Assembly (NCBI GenBank): GCA_002372545.1
Contig: DFHD01000005.1
Location: 1-12,608 of the forward strand
Direction of reading: 5' to 3'
DNA from: Lachnospiraceae bacterium UBA3732
GTDB lineage: Bacteria; Bacillota; Clostridia; Lachnospirales; Lachnospiraceae
Length of the DNA: 12,608 nucleotides
Shown here: positions 1 through 6,774 of the stretch, piece by piece
How positions within the stretch are numbered: position 1 is the stretch's first letter
Layout: every line of letters starts with the position of its first letter
Program-made: the position numbers and the translations under genes
Notes under the pieces: model-generated
What the model was told of the DNA's origin: nothing
Seen by the model: the letters and a program-made list of their open reading frames with translations, nothing else
The model's database searches: none

Positions 1-840
1 TACAGTTTTTTTCAGCGCCTGTTCCACCTGCCGGGGTAGATCGAACAAGGAACAAAGAGAAAGATTTTCATCCTCATAAAGGCTGACGATCAGTCTATCC
101 TGCTCTGTTTCGGCAGAAAAGGCGGATATGAGCCGGCCGTAAATCTCCGGTATATCCGTAACGGCCTCCAGCCGGTCTTCCCTGCATCGTCCCAGCCATC
201 CGCGTATATCCGAGATCAGCGGCGAATCCTGTTCATAGAGTACACTTCCGCTCATCGCATACCGGGAAGCCTGTATGATCTCTTTTTGTTTACATAATAA
301 TTTTATGGTCTCCTCACGGACAGTTTCTTCATCAGCCGCTTCCGCAGCGGTACGGAAGATCAGTCCGGCTTGATCATCTCCGGCCTCTTCCATAAGAGCC
401 TTTCCCAGCCGGGAAAGCTCTGCTCTTTCTGCCGGATCCGTAATTTTGGACGATATCCCGCAAACTCCCGTACGGTTTACGATAACCGTTTCTCCCGTTA
501 AGGTAAGGTCCGCAGAGGCCAGGGCAAGCTTCTGCTTTATGGGCTCCCTCTGGATTTGCACAAGGACCACATCTCCCGCCGCCACCCGGTCTTTTTTCCC
601 GTGGCGGATAAAGATATGTCTGTCCTCATTCTCGTTCAGCGGATAATACAGGGGCTTCTCTCCCTTTATCTCGAGAAATGCCGCAGAAAGAGAAGGCACA
701 ACCTTTTCCACAGTTGCGGCCACGATCTGTCCAAGCCGGCTGCTGCTCCGCAAAGGATGCACCTCCATCAAAAGGCCATCCTCCAATAGAAAGGCCGTCG
801 GCATATCATGATATGTCGTTATGCATATTATTCTTTTCAT
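1..840 (-). CDS. rng: Ribonuclease E/G family protein, N-terminal 280 residues (runs off left edge)
   Basis: Minus-strand frame open from an ATG at 838-840 to the window edge, 280 codons without a stop. AAAGGA lies 4 nt upstream (845-850). The protein aligns by eye with the N-terminus of RNase E/G: an S1-like segment around residues 37-68 (GQIV...VEKVVPSLSAAFLEI...YYPL), then GDVVLVQIQREPIKQK (89-104), and the typical GLIFRTAAE (159-167) before the DNase I-like catalytic part. The catalytic aspartates and zinc link lie outside the window. Family members are single-strand endoribonucleases that process rRNA and decay mRNA. The usual GTKGAR-type stretch after the EP(I/L) is replaced by KQKLAL, so this copy is somewhat diverged. 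Its first gene position, divergent from the acyltransferase, implies its own promoter, which I could not place convincingly. The family call is solid; RNase G versus E-like is not decided. Confidence 0.88.
   Translation of the reverse strand, partial: MKRIICITTYHDMPTAFLLEDGLLMEVHPLRSSSRLGQIVAATVEKVVPSLSAAFLEIKGEKPLYYPLNENEDRHIFIRHGKKDRVAAGDVVLVQIQREPIKQKLALASADLTLTGETVIVNRTGVCGISSKITDPAERAELSRLGKALMEEAGDDQAGLIFRTAAEAADEETVREETIKLLCKQKEIIQASRYAMSGSVLYEQDSPLISDIRGWLGRCREDRLEAVTDIPEIYGRLISAFSAETEQDRLIVSLYEDENLSLCSLFDLPRQVEQALKKTV
802..815. repeat. 14-bp perfect palindrome in the start of the RNase E/G gene
   Basis: CATATCATGATATG equals its own reverse complement and covers codons about 9 to 13 of the RNase E/G reading frame. 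A further CATAT (824-828) can pair with ATATG (811-815). It could be a protein-binding site, a small mRNA hairpin near the start codon, or chance in an AT-rich stretch. Nothing decides between these. Confidence 0.35.
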
Positions 841-1009
841 ATTATCCTTTTGTAACTGATCTGTGGGCATCTACGTTCTTTTCATATTGTTTTGACCTGC
901 AGATTTACAGATGATATAATAAGCTGGATTGTACTTGTATCACGTGCGCGGACGTCCTGATTGATCCTGAATGGATTGTTCATAGAATATAAAGGAATAG
1001 ATAAAGGAA
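841..1009. other. Divergent intergenic region, RNase E/G gene and acyltransferase gene
   Basis: This 169-bp spacer separates two divergent genes. It holds the plus-strand promoter at 892-920. Behind the predicted start site lies an 8-bp palindrome GGACGTCC (950-957) and a TCCTGA direct repeat (955-960, 965-970), which could be operator or leader elements but are short. For the minus-strand gene the best I can find is GTGATA-16-TATTAT on the opposite strand (916-943), a poor match that I do not call as a promoter. No small ORF or RNA gene is evident. Confidence 0.5.
892..920 (+). promoter_or_regulatory. Sigma-A type promoter with extended -10, for the acyltransferase gene
   Basis: TTGACC at 892-897 and TATAAT at 915-920 are separated by exactly 17 nt. 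The -10 is preceded by TGA (912-914), giving an extended TGn -10 element. Transcription should begin near 927, leaving a leader of roughly 80 nt before the ATG at 1010. The match to the housekeeping consensus is close (one mismatch in -35, none in -10). Confidence 0.78.
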
Positions 1010-2047
1010 ATGGAAGAAAAGAAAAACAGGCTTTCCTATATTGATACAGCCCGGGGAATCGCGATCATCGCCATCATCCTGGGACATCTTGGCAATAGCG
1101 ACCTGAACCGTGTTGTCTTTACCTTTCATGTTCCCATTTTTTTTCTGATCTCCGGTTATTTTATCAGCCGGAAGGATTCCTACCCTGCCTTTATCAGGAA
1201 AAAAGCCAGGTCTCTTCTGGTCCCCTATCTTACCGCATCCCTGCTCATCATTCTTTTTTCTATTATACGGAATATATATTATCCCACAGGAGAATCCCAT
1301 AAAGCTGTAGCTATGGACTGGCTGAAGGCTGCCCTGTACGGCGCCGGAGATACCTGGGATAAACCCTTCCATATCCGGGGGATTGGTGCCATTTGGTTCT
1401 TATGGGCCACCTTCTGGGGACTCATCCTGCTCCGTCCCATCCTTCGTCTGCCCCGGATTTTCCGGCCGATTCTCTGCTTTGGTCTTCCTTATGCCGGTTA
1501 CTATTCTTTCCGGCACTATTACTGGTTTCCGCTCTCCATTCAGGCAGGCCTTGCAGCTCTGGGATTCATGTATATCGGTTTTCTTGCCAAAGAGTATCGG
1601 AACACCCTGGATAAAATACCGGAAAAAAGAAAACAGCTTGCCATGCTCCTTTCCTTTATCCTTTGGTTTACCTTTATTTACGATTTCAAAGTCTTCTGGC
1701 TGGTTCACTGCGATTTCGGCAGGGGCTGGTGGGATATTCTCCGGAGTCTGGCCGGATGCTGGTGCGTCATCCTGATTGCCAAAATGCTGGATCATTCCTT
1801 TAAGCATCTTGCGGGATGGCTGGCCTCCCCGGGAAGGAATTCCATTCTGATCCTCTGTCTCCATATTCTGGAGCTGAACTGTTTTCCATGGCGAAATTTC
1901 ACCGACTACCTCGGACGCTGCGGCATAGCTCCGCTGAACATCCTGTATATCCGGATAGCCCTGAAGCTCGTCTGGGCACTCGGACTCACGTTCATTCTGA
2001 CACGCCTTCGCCCTGTAAGAAAACTGTTCTGTCTGAAAGAAAAATAA
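1010..2047 (+). CDS. Integral-membrane acyltransferase, Acyl_transf_3 (acyltransferase 3) family
   Basis: 345 residues. The N-terminus YIDTARGIAIIAIILGH (10-26) carries the family's R-x10-H signature (R15, H26), followed by FHVPIFFLISGYF (39-51) and the positive loop KKARSLLVPY (64-73). A WFLWATF segment lies at 129-135. The rest is a series of hydrophobic, aromatic-rich helices with short charged loops, as expected for a polytopic membrane protein; about 345 residues is normal for a stand-alone family member without an SGNH domain. Such enzymes move acetyl or other acyl groups onto cell-surface sugars, but the substrate here cannot be read. An in-frame stop at 998-1000 forces the ATG at 1010. 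AAAGGA at 991-996 is 13 nt away and AAGGA at 1004-1008 only 1 nt away, so the ribosome site is poor. It is the only plus-strand gene, convergent with the UPF0210 gene. Confidence 0.88.
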   Translation: MEEKKNRLSYIDTARGIAIIAIILGHLGNSDLNRVVFTFHVPIFFLISGYFISRKDSYPAFIRKKARSLLVPYLTASLLIILFSIIRNIYYPTGESHKAVAMDWLKAALYGAGDTWDKPFHIRGIGAIWFLWATFWGLILLRPILRLPRIFRPILCFGLPYAGYYSFRHYYWFPLSIQAGLAALGFMYIGFLAKEYRNTLDKIPEKRKQLAMLLSFILWFTFIYDFKVFWLVHCDFGRGWWDILRSLAGCWCVILIAKMLDHSFKHLAGWLASPGRNSILILCLHILELNCFPWRNFTDYLGRCGIAPLNILYIRIALKLVWALGLTFILTRLRPVRKLFCLKEK

Positions 2048-2052
2048 TATGA

Positions 2053-3417
2053 TCAGTTCTTAAAGCTGTGAACAGGCGCCGGGATCCTGCCTGTACGGTT
2101 CACAAATTCCGCGCATCCATAGGGATTCACCGGCATGATCGGCGCGGTACCCAGAAGGCCGCCGAATTCCACCTCTTCACCCACTGTCTTCCCGATCACC
2201 GGAATGATCCTGACGGCAGTGGTTTTTTGATTGATCATACCGATCGCCATTTCATCAGCAATGATACCGGAAATGGTAGATGCCTTCGTATCTCCGGGAA
2301 TAGCGATCATATCCAGGCCGACGGAGCATACACAGGTCATGGCCTCCAGCTTTTCAATGGAAAGAGCCCCGAGCTTTGCCGCACGGATCATGCCCTGATC
2401 CTCGCTGACAGGAATAAAAGCACCGGAAAGGCCGCCCACATAGGACGATGCCATGATCCCGCCCTTTTTCACCTGATCGTTCAGCAGGGCAAGCGCTGCT
2501 GTTGTGCCAGGCGCTCCTGCGTACTCCACGCCGATCTCATGCAGGATATCCGCTACAGAGTCCCCTACGGCCGGTGTGGGCGCAAGAGAAAGGTCCACAA
2601 TGCCAAAGGGTACGCCCAGCCGGGCGGCAGCCTCCCTGGCCACAAGCTGACCCACACGAGTGATCTTGAAGGCCGTTTTCTTGATGGTTTCGCAGAGTAC
2701 CTCAAAGCTTTCGCCTCTGACGGACTCCAGCGCGCTCTTTACCACTCCCGGGCCGCTGACGCCGACATTAATGACCCTGTCGCCCTCGGTTACTCCGTGG
2801 AAGGCGCCTGCCATAAAGGGATTGTCGTCCGGCGCATTGCAGAATACGACGAACTTGGCGCAGCCGAGAGAATCCATTTCCTTTGTCTTTTCTGCCGTTT
2901 CCCGGATGATCTCACCGATCAGCTTTACCGCGTCCATATCGATGCCGGTCTTTGTGGAACCGCAGTTCACGGAGCTGCATACAAGCTCGGTTTCGGAAAG
3001 CGCCGTGGGGATGGATTCGATCAGCATCCGGTCAGCAGGGGTCATTCCCTTGGATACCAGAGCAGAATAGCCGCCGATAAAATTCACGCCAACGGTCTTG
3101 GCCGCCCGGTCCAGTGTCCTGGCGATCTCTACGAAGTCTTCCTTCTGCCGGCAGACCGAACCGCCTACGAGTGCAATGGGCGTAACGGATATCCGCTTAT
3201 GTACAATGGGAATCCCGTAGATCTCCGTGATCTCCTCTCCTGTCTTTACCAGGTTCTTTGCCGAGGCAGTGATCTTTTCATAGATCCGGTCACAGGTTTC
3301 CCGGAGGTCACGTCCGACGCAGTCCAGCAGGCTGATGCCCATGGTAATGGTCCTGACGTCCAGGTTCATGTGGCGGATCATCTCATTGGTCTCTAATACT
3401 TCTTCTAATGTGATCAT
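2053..3417 (-). CDS. UPF0210 (DUF711, PFL-like) family protein
   Basis: 454 residues, the usual length of this conserved family of unknown function. Recognisable stretches: IRHMNLDVRTITMGISL (14-30), SVNCGSTKTGIDMDA (149-163), VFCNAPDDNPFMAGAFHG (191-208), GVSGPGVV (219-226), GLSGAFIPVSED (329-340) and CVCSVGLDM (362-370). The fold is known from family structures to resemble pyruvate formate-lyase/anaerobic ribonucleotide reductase barrels. I see no glycyl-radical motif (RVxG) near the C-terminus, so radical chemistry is not supported. The C362-V-C364 pair is the most tempting functional feature. AGGAGG at 3424-3429, 6 nt before the ATG, overlaps the stop codon of the upstream ACT gene, which suggests translational coupling. 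This pairing with a 90-residue ACT protein is conserved in other Firmicutes (for example streptococci). Last gene of the minus-strand run; no clear terminator follows. Confidence 0.93.
   Translation of the reverse strand: MITLEEVLETNEMIRHMNLDVRTITMGISLLDCVGRDLRETCDRIYEKITASAKNLVKTGEEITEIYGIPIVHKRISVTPIALVGGSVCRQKEDFVEIARTLDRAAKTVGVNFIGGYSALVSKGMTPADRMLIESIPTALSETELVCSSVNCGSTKTGIDMDAVKLIGEIIRETAEKTKEMDSLGCAKFVVFCNAPDDNPFMAGAFHGVTEGDRVINVGVSGPGVVKSALESVRGESFEVLCETIKKTAFKITRVGQLVAREAAARLGVPFGIVDLSLAPTPAVGDSVADILHEIGVEYAGAPGTTAALALLNDQVKKGGIMASSYVGGLSGAFIPVSEDQGMIRAAKLGALSIEKLEAMTCVCSVGLDMIAIPGDTKASTISGIIADEMAIGMINQKTTAVRIIPVIGKTVGEEVEFGGLLGTAPIMPVNPYGCAEFVNRTGRIPAPVHSFKN
2068..2103 (-). other. 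Inverted repeat in the last codons of the UPF0210 gene
   Basis: GTGAAC (2068-2073) pairs with GTTCAC (2098-2103) and, inside it, CAGGC (2073-2077) with GCCTG (2089-2093). In the minus transcript the hairpin ends 13 nt before the stop codon and is not followed directly by a U-run, so it is not a standard terminator. It may still give some 3'-end structure at a junction that lacks any other end signal. Confidence 0.35.
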
Positions 3418-3423
3418 GGCTGG

Positions 3424-3429
3424 CCTCCT
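3424..3429 (-). promoter_or_regulatory. Shine-Dalgarno site overlapping the ACT gene stop codon
   Basis: A perfect AGGAGG in the minus strand, 6 nt before the UPF0210 start. Its first two bases are the last two bases of the upstream TAG (3428-3430). Ribosomes ending the ACT protein would sit on this site, the usual layout for translational coupling and matched expression of the two proteins. Confidence 0.8.
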
Positions 3430-3700
3430 AAATCCGGTGCATCATGGAAAAGATCTCTTCCTTCTGTGCCCGTACCTCAACGCCGATCTCTTTACCCAGC
3501 TCGGCGATCTCCCGGCAGAGTGAATCGTGGGGGATTGCCACATCCGTGGTATCCACGATCATCATCATATTAAAATACCCCTGCATGGTGGTCTGGGTAA
3601 TATCCAGGATATTGATATTCTTTTCCGCAAGATATGTGCAGATACGGGCAATGATACCAACTGTATCCTTTCCCACCACGGTGATAATGGTCTTTGTCAT
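3428..3700 (-). CDS. Free-standing ACT-domain protein (UPF0237 type)
   Basis: 90 residues forming a single ACT domain: a first beta strand TKTIITVVGKDTVGIIARI (2-20) with the G-K-D-x-x-G-I/x-A-x-I ligand-loop pattern, helix ICTYLAEKNINILDI (20-34), strand MQGYFNMMMIVDT (39-51) and a second helix IPHDSLCREIAELGKEIG (56-73). Length and sequence fit the small stand-alone ACT family that includes GcvR-like proteins. ACT domains bind amino acids or other small molecules and usually control a partner. The partner is probably the UPF0210 protein encoded immediately downstream, as this pair is conserved. A strong AAGGAGG at 3709-3715 lies 8 nt before the ATG, and the gene starts only 19 nt after the WalJ-like gene. 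No DNA-binding domain is present. The ligand is unknown. Confidence 0.9.
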   Translation of the reverse strand: MTKTIITVVGKDTVGIIARICTYLAEKNINILDITQTTMQGYFNMMMIVDTTDVAIPHDSLCREIAELGKEIGVEVRAQKEEIFSMMHRI

Positions 3701-3719
3701 GATATTTTCCTCCTTAAAA

Positions 3720-4514
3720 TCAGATCTCGATCAGTTCTCCCGGCTCATCCGGAGATGCAACCGCAAGATGGATATCCTCAGCTGTCAGTCCGTAATGATT
3801 CCCTCTCAGCTCTCCCCGCACGGTTTCATAACAGAGCGGCGGATAATTATTCTTTTGGGAAAGATGCCCCAGAAATACATAACGTGTTTCCGGACAGACT
3901 ACCCTGGCCAGAAGCCTTCCGGCCTCGGTATTGGAAAGGTGTCCCTGATTTCCCAGAATACGCTGTTTCAGTGGATAGGGATATGGGCCAACCTCCAGCA
4001 TTCTCACATCATGATTGGCTTCCAGGAGCAGAATATCCGCCTCCTGAAGGAATTCCTCAAGCTCATCCGTCCTTTTTCCCAGATCCGTGGCCAGACAGAT
4101 TTTTTTTCCGGCCTCGGAAAAGGTATAGGCAACCGGCTCGTTGGCATCATGCGGAATGGGCGCCGATGTAACGGTGATCCCGCAGACCTCCAGAGGCTTT
4201 CCGGCCCGGATCACATGAAACAGGGCCGGATCGACCATGTCCGGTTTTGCGCTTCGAATTCCCCGGATCGTTCCCTCCGTCGCATATACAGGGGTCTTGT
4301 AGCGTCTGGTAAAAACGCCCAGACCGGCAATATGATCATGATGCTCATGGGTAAGGAAGATGCCGGACAGATCAGCCGGGTCCTCCCCCGCCCCTCTCAG
4401 CGCATTTTCAATTCTCTTTGTACTGATCCCGCAGTCACACAGCAGGGCTCCGAAGCTGCCTGCCACATATGAGGCATTTCCGGAGCTTCCGCTGGCTATC
4501 GTCATAAATTTCAT
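3720..4514 (-). CDS. walJ: Metallo-beta-lactamase fold hydrolase, WalJ/YycJ family
   Basis: 264 residues. The N-terminus FMTIASGSSGNASYV (3-17) and the metal motif THEHHDHI (55-62; H56, H58, D60, H61) identify the family. Further ligands are likely H122 (PIPHDA), D144 (ATDLG) and H217 (LGHLSQKNN). EANHD (165-169) and LGNQGHLSN (187-195) are also typical of YycJ. In Bacillus YycJ/WalJ acts in the WalRK regulon and has been described as a DNA exonuclease linked to mismatch repair. Here it is not beside walRK but between ilvA and the ACT gene. Its Shine-Dalgarno AGGAT (4521-4525) overlaps the ilvA stop codon (4524-4526), so it is probably translated together with ilvA. Cytoplasmic, no signal peptide. 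The family call is firm; the in vivo substrate in this organism is inferred. Confidence 0.88.
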   Translation of the reverse strand: MKFMTIASGSSGNASYVAGSFGALLCDCGISTKRIENALRGAGEDPADLSGIFLTHEHHDHIAGLGVFTRRYKTPVYATEGTIRGIRSAKPDMVDPALFHVIRAGKPLEVCGITVTSAPIPHDANEPVAYTFSEAGKKICLATDLGKRTDELEEFLQEADILLLEANHDVRMLEVGPYPYPLKQRILGNQGHLSNTEAGRLLARVVCPETRYVFLGHLSQKNNYPPLCYETVRGELRGNHYGLTAEDIHLAVASPDEPGELIEI

Positions 4515-4523
4515 TCTGTCATC

Positions 4524-5744
4524 CTAAAATTTTGCCTTAGGGCTTTTGTCCAGAGGACGGTATCCTTCCTCATCCAGCCTTTTGAAGATCTTTTCCTTAT
4601 GCTCCGGTCCGAAGGCTTCGAGTGTGATCAGAAGCTCCACCGCCGCATTCCGGTTAAGGGAAACAAACTGATTATGCTCCAGCTTGATGATATTTCCCTG
4701 CAGCTCGGCGATAATGCCCGAAACCCTCTGCAGCTCTCCCGGCTTATCCGGCAGCAGGATGGAAACCGTAAAGATGCGGCTTCTGGCGATCAGACCATGC
4801 TGCACGACGGAGGAAAGGGTAATGATATCCATGTTTCCGCCGGATATGATGCTGACCACTTTCTTTCCCTCCGCCGGCAGATGTTTCAGCGCTGCAACGG
4901 TAAGGAGTCCGCTGTTTTCGGCAATCATCTTATGGTTTTCGATCAGATCCAGGAAGGCGACGATCAGCTCGCTGTCCTCCACGGTAATGATCTCATCAAT
5001 ATATTTCTGAATATAGGGGAATATCTTTTCGCCCGGTGTCTTAACTGCCGTACCATCTGCAATGGTATTTACGTTATTCAGTGTCGTCACCTGCTTTTTT
5101 TCAATGGACGCCTTCATGCAGGCCGCGCCGGCAGGCTCCACGCCGATCACTTTGATCTGGGGATTCAGCATCTTTGCCAGAGAGGAAACGCCTGCTGCCA
5201 GTCCGCCTCCGCCGATGGGGACCAGAATGGTATCCACAAAGGGAAGCTCCTTCAGTATCTCCATCGCTACCGTACTCTGTCCGCACGCCACCTCTGGATC
5301 GTCAAAGGGATGGATAAAGGTGTAGCCCTTTTCCTCAGCCAGCTGAAGGGCGTATGCACAGGATTCGTCGTAAACATCACCGTACAGGATGACCTCTGCG
5401 CCATAGCTCTTTGTCCGGTTCACCTTGATGAGCGGTGTCGTGGTGGGCATAACGATCACTGCCTTTGCGCCATAGCTTTTTGCCGCATAGGCTACGCCCT
5501 GGGCATGATTTCCGGCAGATGCGGTGATCAGACCCTTTGCCCGATCCTCATCGCTGAGCTGACTGATCTTATAATATGCGCCGCGGATCTTATAGGCGCC
5601 CGTCAGCTGCATATTCTCCGGCTTCAGATATACCCGGTTGCCGGTAAGATTGCTGAAATATTCGCTTTCCATAAGACCGGTATTCCTGGCCACACGGGAA
5701 ACGATCTCATAAGCCTCTTCGCATTTTTCTCTTGTGATCTCCAT
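4524..5744 (-). CDS. ilvA: Threonine ammonia-lyase (threonine dehydratase), one ACT domain
   Basis: 406 residues, PLP-dependent fold type II. It deaminates threonine to 2-oxobutanoate and ammonia, feeding isoleucine synthesis or threonine breakdown. LKPENMQLTGAYKIRGA (40-56) holds the PLP lysine K52. ASAGNHAQG (75-83) is the substrate loop, GGGGLAAG (178-185) holds the phosphate of PLP, and SGGN (301-304) closes the catalytic part. Residues about 325-400 (TVSILLPDKPGELQRVSG...) form a single C-terminal ACT domain. This is the medium-length form; long biosynthetic IlvA proteins have two ACT-like units and short TdcB has none. It may therefore be controlled by a small ligand such as isoleucine or valine, though this cannot be read directly. 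AGAGGT at 5751-5756 sits 6 nt before the ATG. It follows ftsY by 76 nt and is tightly joined to the WalJ-like gene. Confidence 0.95.
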   Translation of the reverse strand: MEITREKCEEAYEIVSRVARNTGLMESEYFSNLTGNRVYLKPENMQLTGAYKIRGAYYKISQLSDEDRAKGLITASAGNHAQGVAYAAKSYGAKAVIVMPTTTPLIKVNRTKSYGAEVILYGDVYDESCAYALQLAEEKGYTFIHPFDDPEVACGQSTVAMEILKELPFVDTILVPIGGGGLAAGVSSLAKMLNPQIKVIGVEPAGAACMKASIEKKQVTTLNNVNTIADGTAVKTPGEKIFPYIQKYIDEIITVEDSELIVAFLDLIENHKMIAENSGLLTVAALKHLPAEGKKVVSIISGGNMDIITLSSVVQHGLIARSRIFTVSILLPDKPGELQRVSGIIAELQGNIIKLEHNQFVSLNRNAAVELLITLEAFGPEHKEKIFKRLDEEGYRPLDKSPKAKF

Positions 5745-5775
5745 GTTTCTACCTCTTATTCATCGATCCCTGATC

Positions 5776-5822
5776 TCCGCAAAAGGAGTCAGTTTACTGC
5801 GGATATGTAAAACGGCCGTTTT
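5776..5822 (-). other. Inverted repeats in the ftsY-ilvA gap
   Basis: Two elements lie in this 76-nt gap. AAAACGGCCGTTTT (5809-5822) is a perfect 14-bp palindrome overlapping the ftsY stop codon; as RNA it could form only a 5-bp stem with a GGCC loop followed by UUUU pairing within the stem. TCCGCA (5776-5781) and TGCGGA (5798-5803) form a 6-bp stem with a 16-nt loop. Neither has a following U-run, so neither is called a terminator. They may lower or tune read-through from ftsY into ilvA. Confidence 0.35.
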
Positions 5823-6774
5823 ATTCTTCTTCATCCTCCCTGGATTCCATCAGGATATCCAGATCGGATTTATTCTGGAAATCCGAGAAAAGAGCATTGA
5901 TATACTCTTCCGTATCGAATTTCTGCAGATCGTCGATCTTTTCGCCGACGCCGATATACTTCACCGGACACTTCAGCTCAGACTGGATTGCCACAGCAAT
6001 ACCACCCTTGGCTGTTCCATCCAGCTTGGTCAGGATGATGCCGTTGATCTTCGTCACCGTGGAAAACTGTCTTGCCTGCTCCAGCGCATTCTGTCCGGTG
6101 GAACCGTCCAGAACGATCAGCGTCTCCACATACGCCTCGGGATACTCTTTCTCAATGATCCTGCGCATTTTGGAAAGCTCATCCATCAGATTTTTCTTAT
6201 TGTGCAGACGTCCGGCTGTATCGATCAGAAGGAGGTCTGTTCTTCTTGCCTTGGCAGCGGAAACAGCATCAAAAACCACGGCGGAAGGATCGGAGCCCTC
6301 TTTCTGGGAGATCATATCAACGCCGGCGCGCTGTGCCCAGGTGCCCAGCTGTTCGATCGCGCCGGCACGGAAGGTATCCGCTGCAGCGATCAGGACCTTC
6401 CGGCCCTCCTTCTTATACTTTGCCGCAAGCTTTCCGACGGATGTCGTCTTGCCGACGCCGTTCACGCCGATGATAAAGATAATGGAGTGCGCATCCTCAA
6501 AGCAGTAAGCATTGCCCGGAACCTGCATCTGGTCACGAAGACTGTTCATGACCAGCTCCTTACACTTCTCCGCATCCTTCAGCTTCAGCTCCTCCACCTT
6601 TTCCCTGAGCTCATCGATCACCCGTTCCGTGGTCTCAAAGCCCATATCGGCGGATATAAAAGTTTCCTCCAGATTATCATAGAAATCGTCATCGATCTCA
6701 CTCACCTTAAATGCATTGGAAATGCTTGCCCTGGTCTTGGAAAGACCTTCTTTCAAACGTTGAAAAAAACCCAT
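5821..6774 (-). CDS. ftsY: Signal recognition particle receptor FtsY
   Basis: 317 residues from the ATG at 6772-6774. FtsY is the SRP GTPase that docks ribosome-SRP complexes at the membrane for co-translational insertion. An NG domain fills the protein: helical N domain about 1-95, then P-loop GVNGVGKTT (103-111), DTFRAGA (133-139), DTAGR (185-189), TKLDGTAKGG (249-258) and GVGEKIDDLQKFD (275-287). The long acidic A domain of enterobacterial FtsY is absent, as usual in Firmicutes; the N-terminus MGFFQRLKEGLSKTR is the amphipathic membrane-binding start. The frame stays open for 14 more codons to an ATG at 6814-6816, but the family-typical MGFF start and the AAAGGAA at 6779-6785 decide for 6774. 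It lies 133 nt after smc, the classical rnc-smc-ftsY order. No ffh or ylxM follows, unlike many relatives. Confidence 0.96.
   Translation of the reverse strand: MGFFQRLKEGLSKTRASISNAFKVSEIDDDFYDNLEETFISADMGFETTERVIDELREKVEELKLKDAEKCKELVMNSLRDQMQVPGNAYCFEDAHSIIFIIGVNGVGKTTSVGKLAAKYKKEGRKVLIAAADTFRAGAIEQLGTWAQRAGVDMISQKEGSDPSAVVFDAVSAAKARRTDLLLIDTAGRLHNKKNLMDELSKMRRIIEKEYPEAYVETLIVLDGSTGQNALEQARQFSTVTKINGIILTKLDGTAKGGIAVAIQSELKCPVKYIGVGEKIDDLQKFDTEEYINALFSDFQNKSDLDILMESREDEEE

Noticed and set aside
446..914. Small plus-strand frames opposite the RNase E/G gene
   Set aside because: They are antisense to a well-supported conserved reading frame and show no ribosome site or family sequence.
2068..3396. 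A 442-codon open frame on the plus strand opposite UPF0210
   Set aside because: It lies antisense across a clearly recognised, full-length conserved gene; it has no promoter, no Shine-Dalgarno and no recognisable domain.
5809..5822. AAAACGGCCGTTTT as terminator of ftsY
   Set aside because: The palindrome leaves at most a 5-bp A-U rich stem, and no U-run remains outside the stem.
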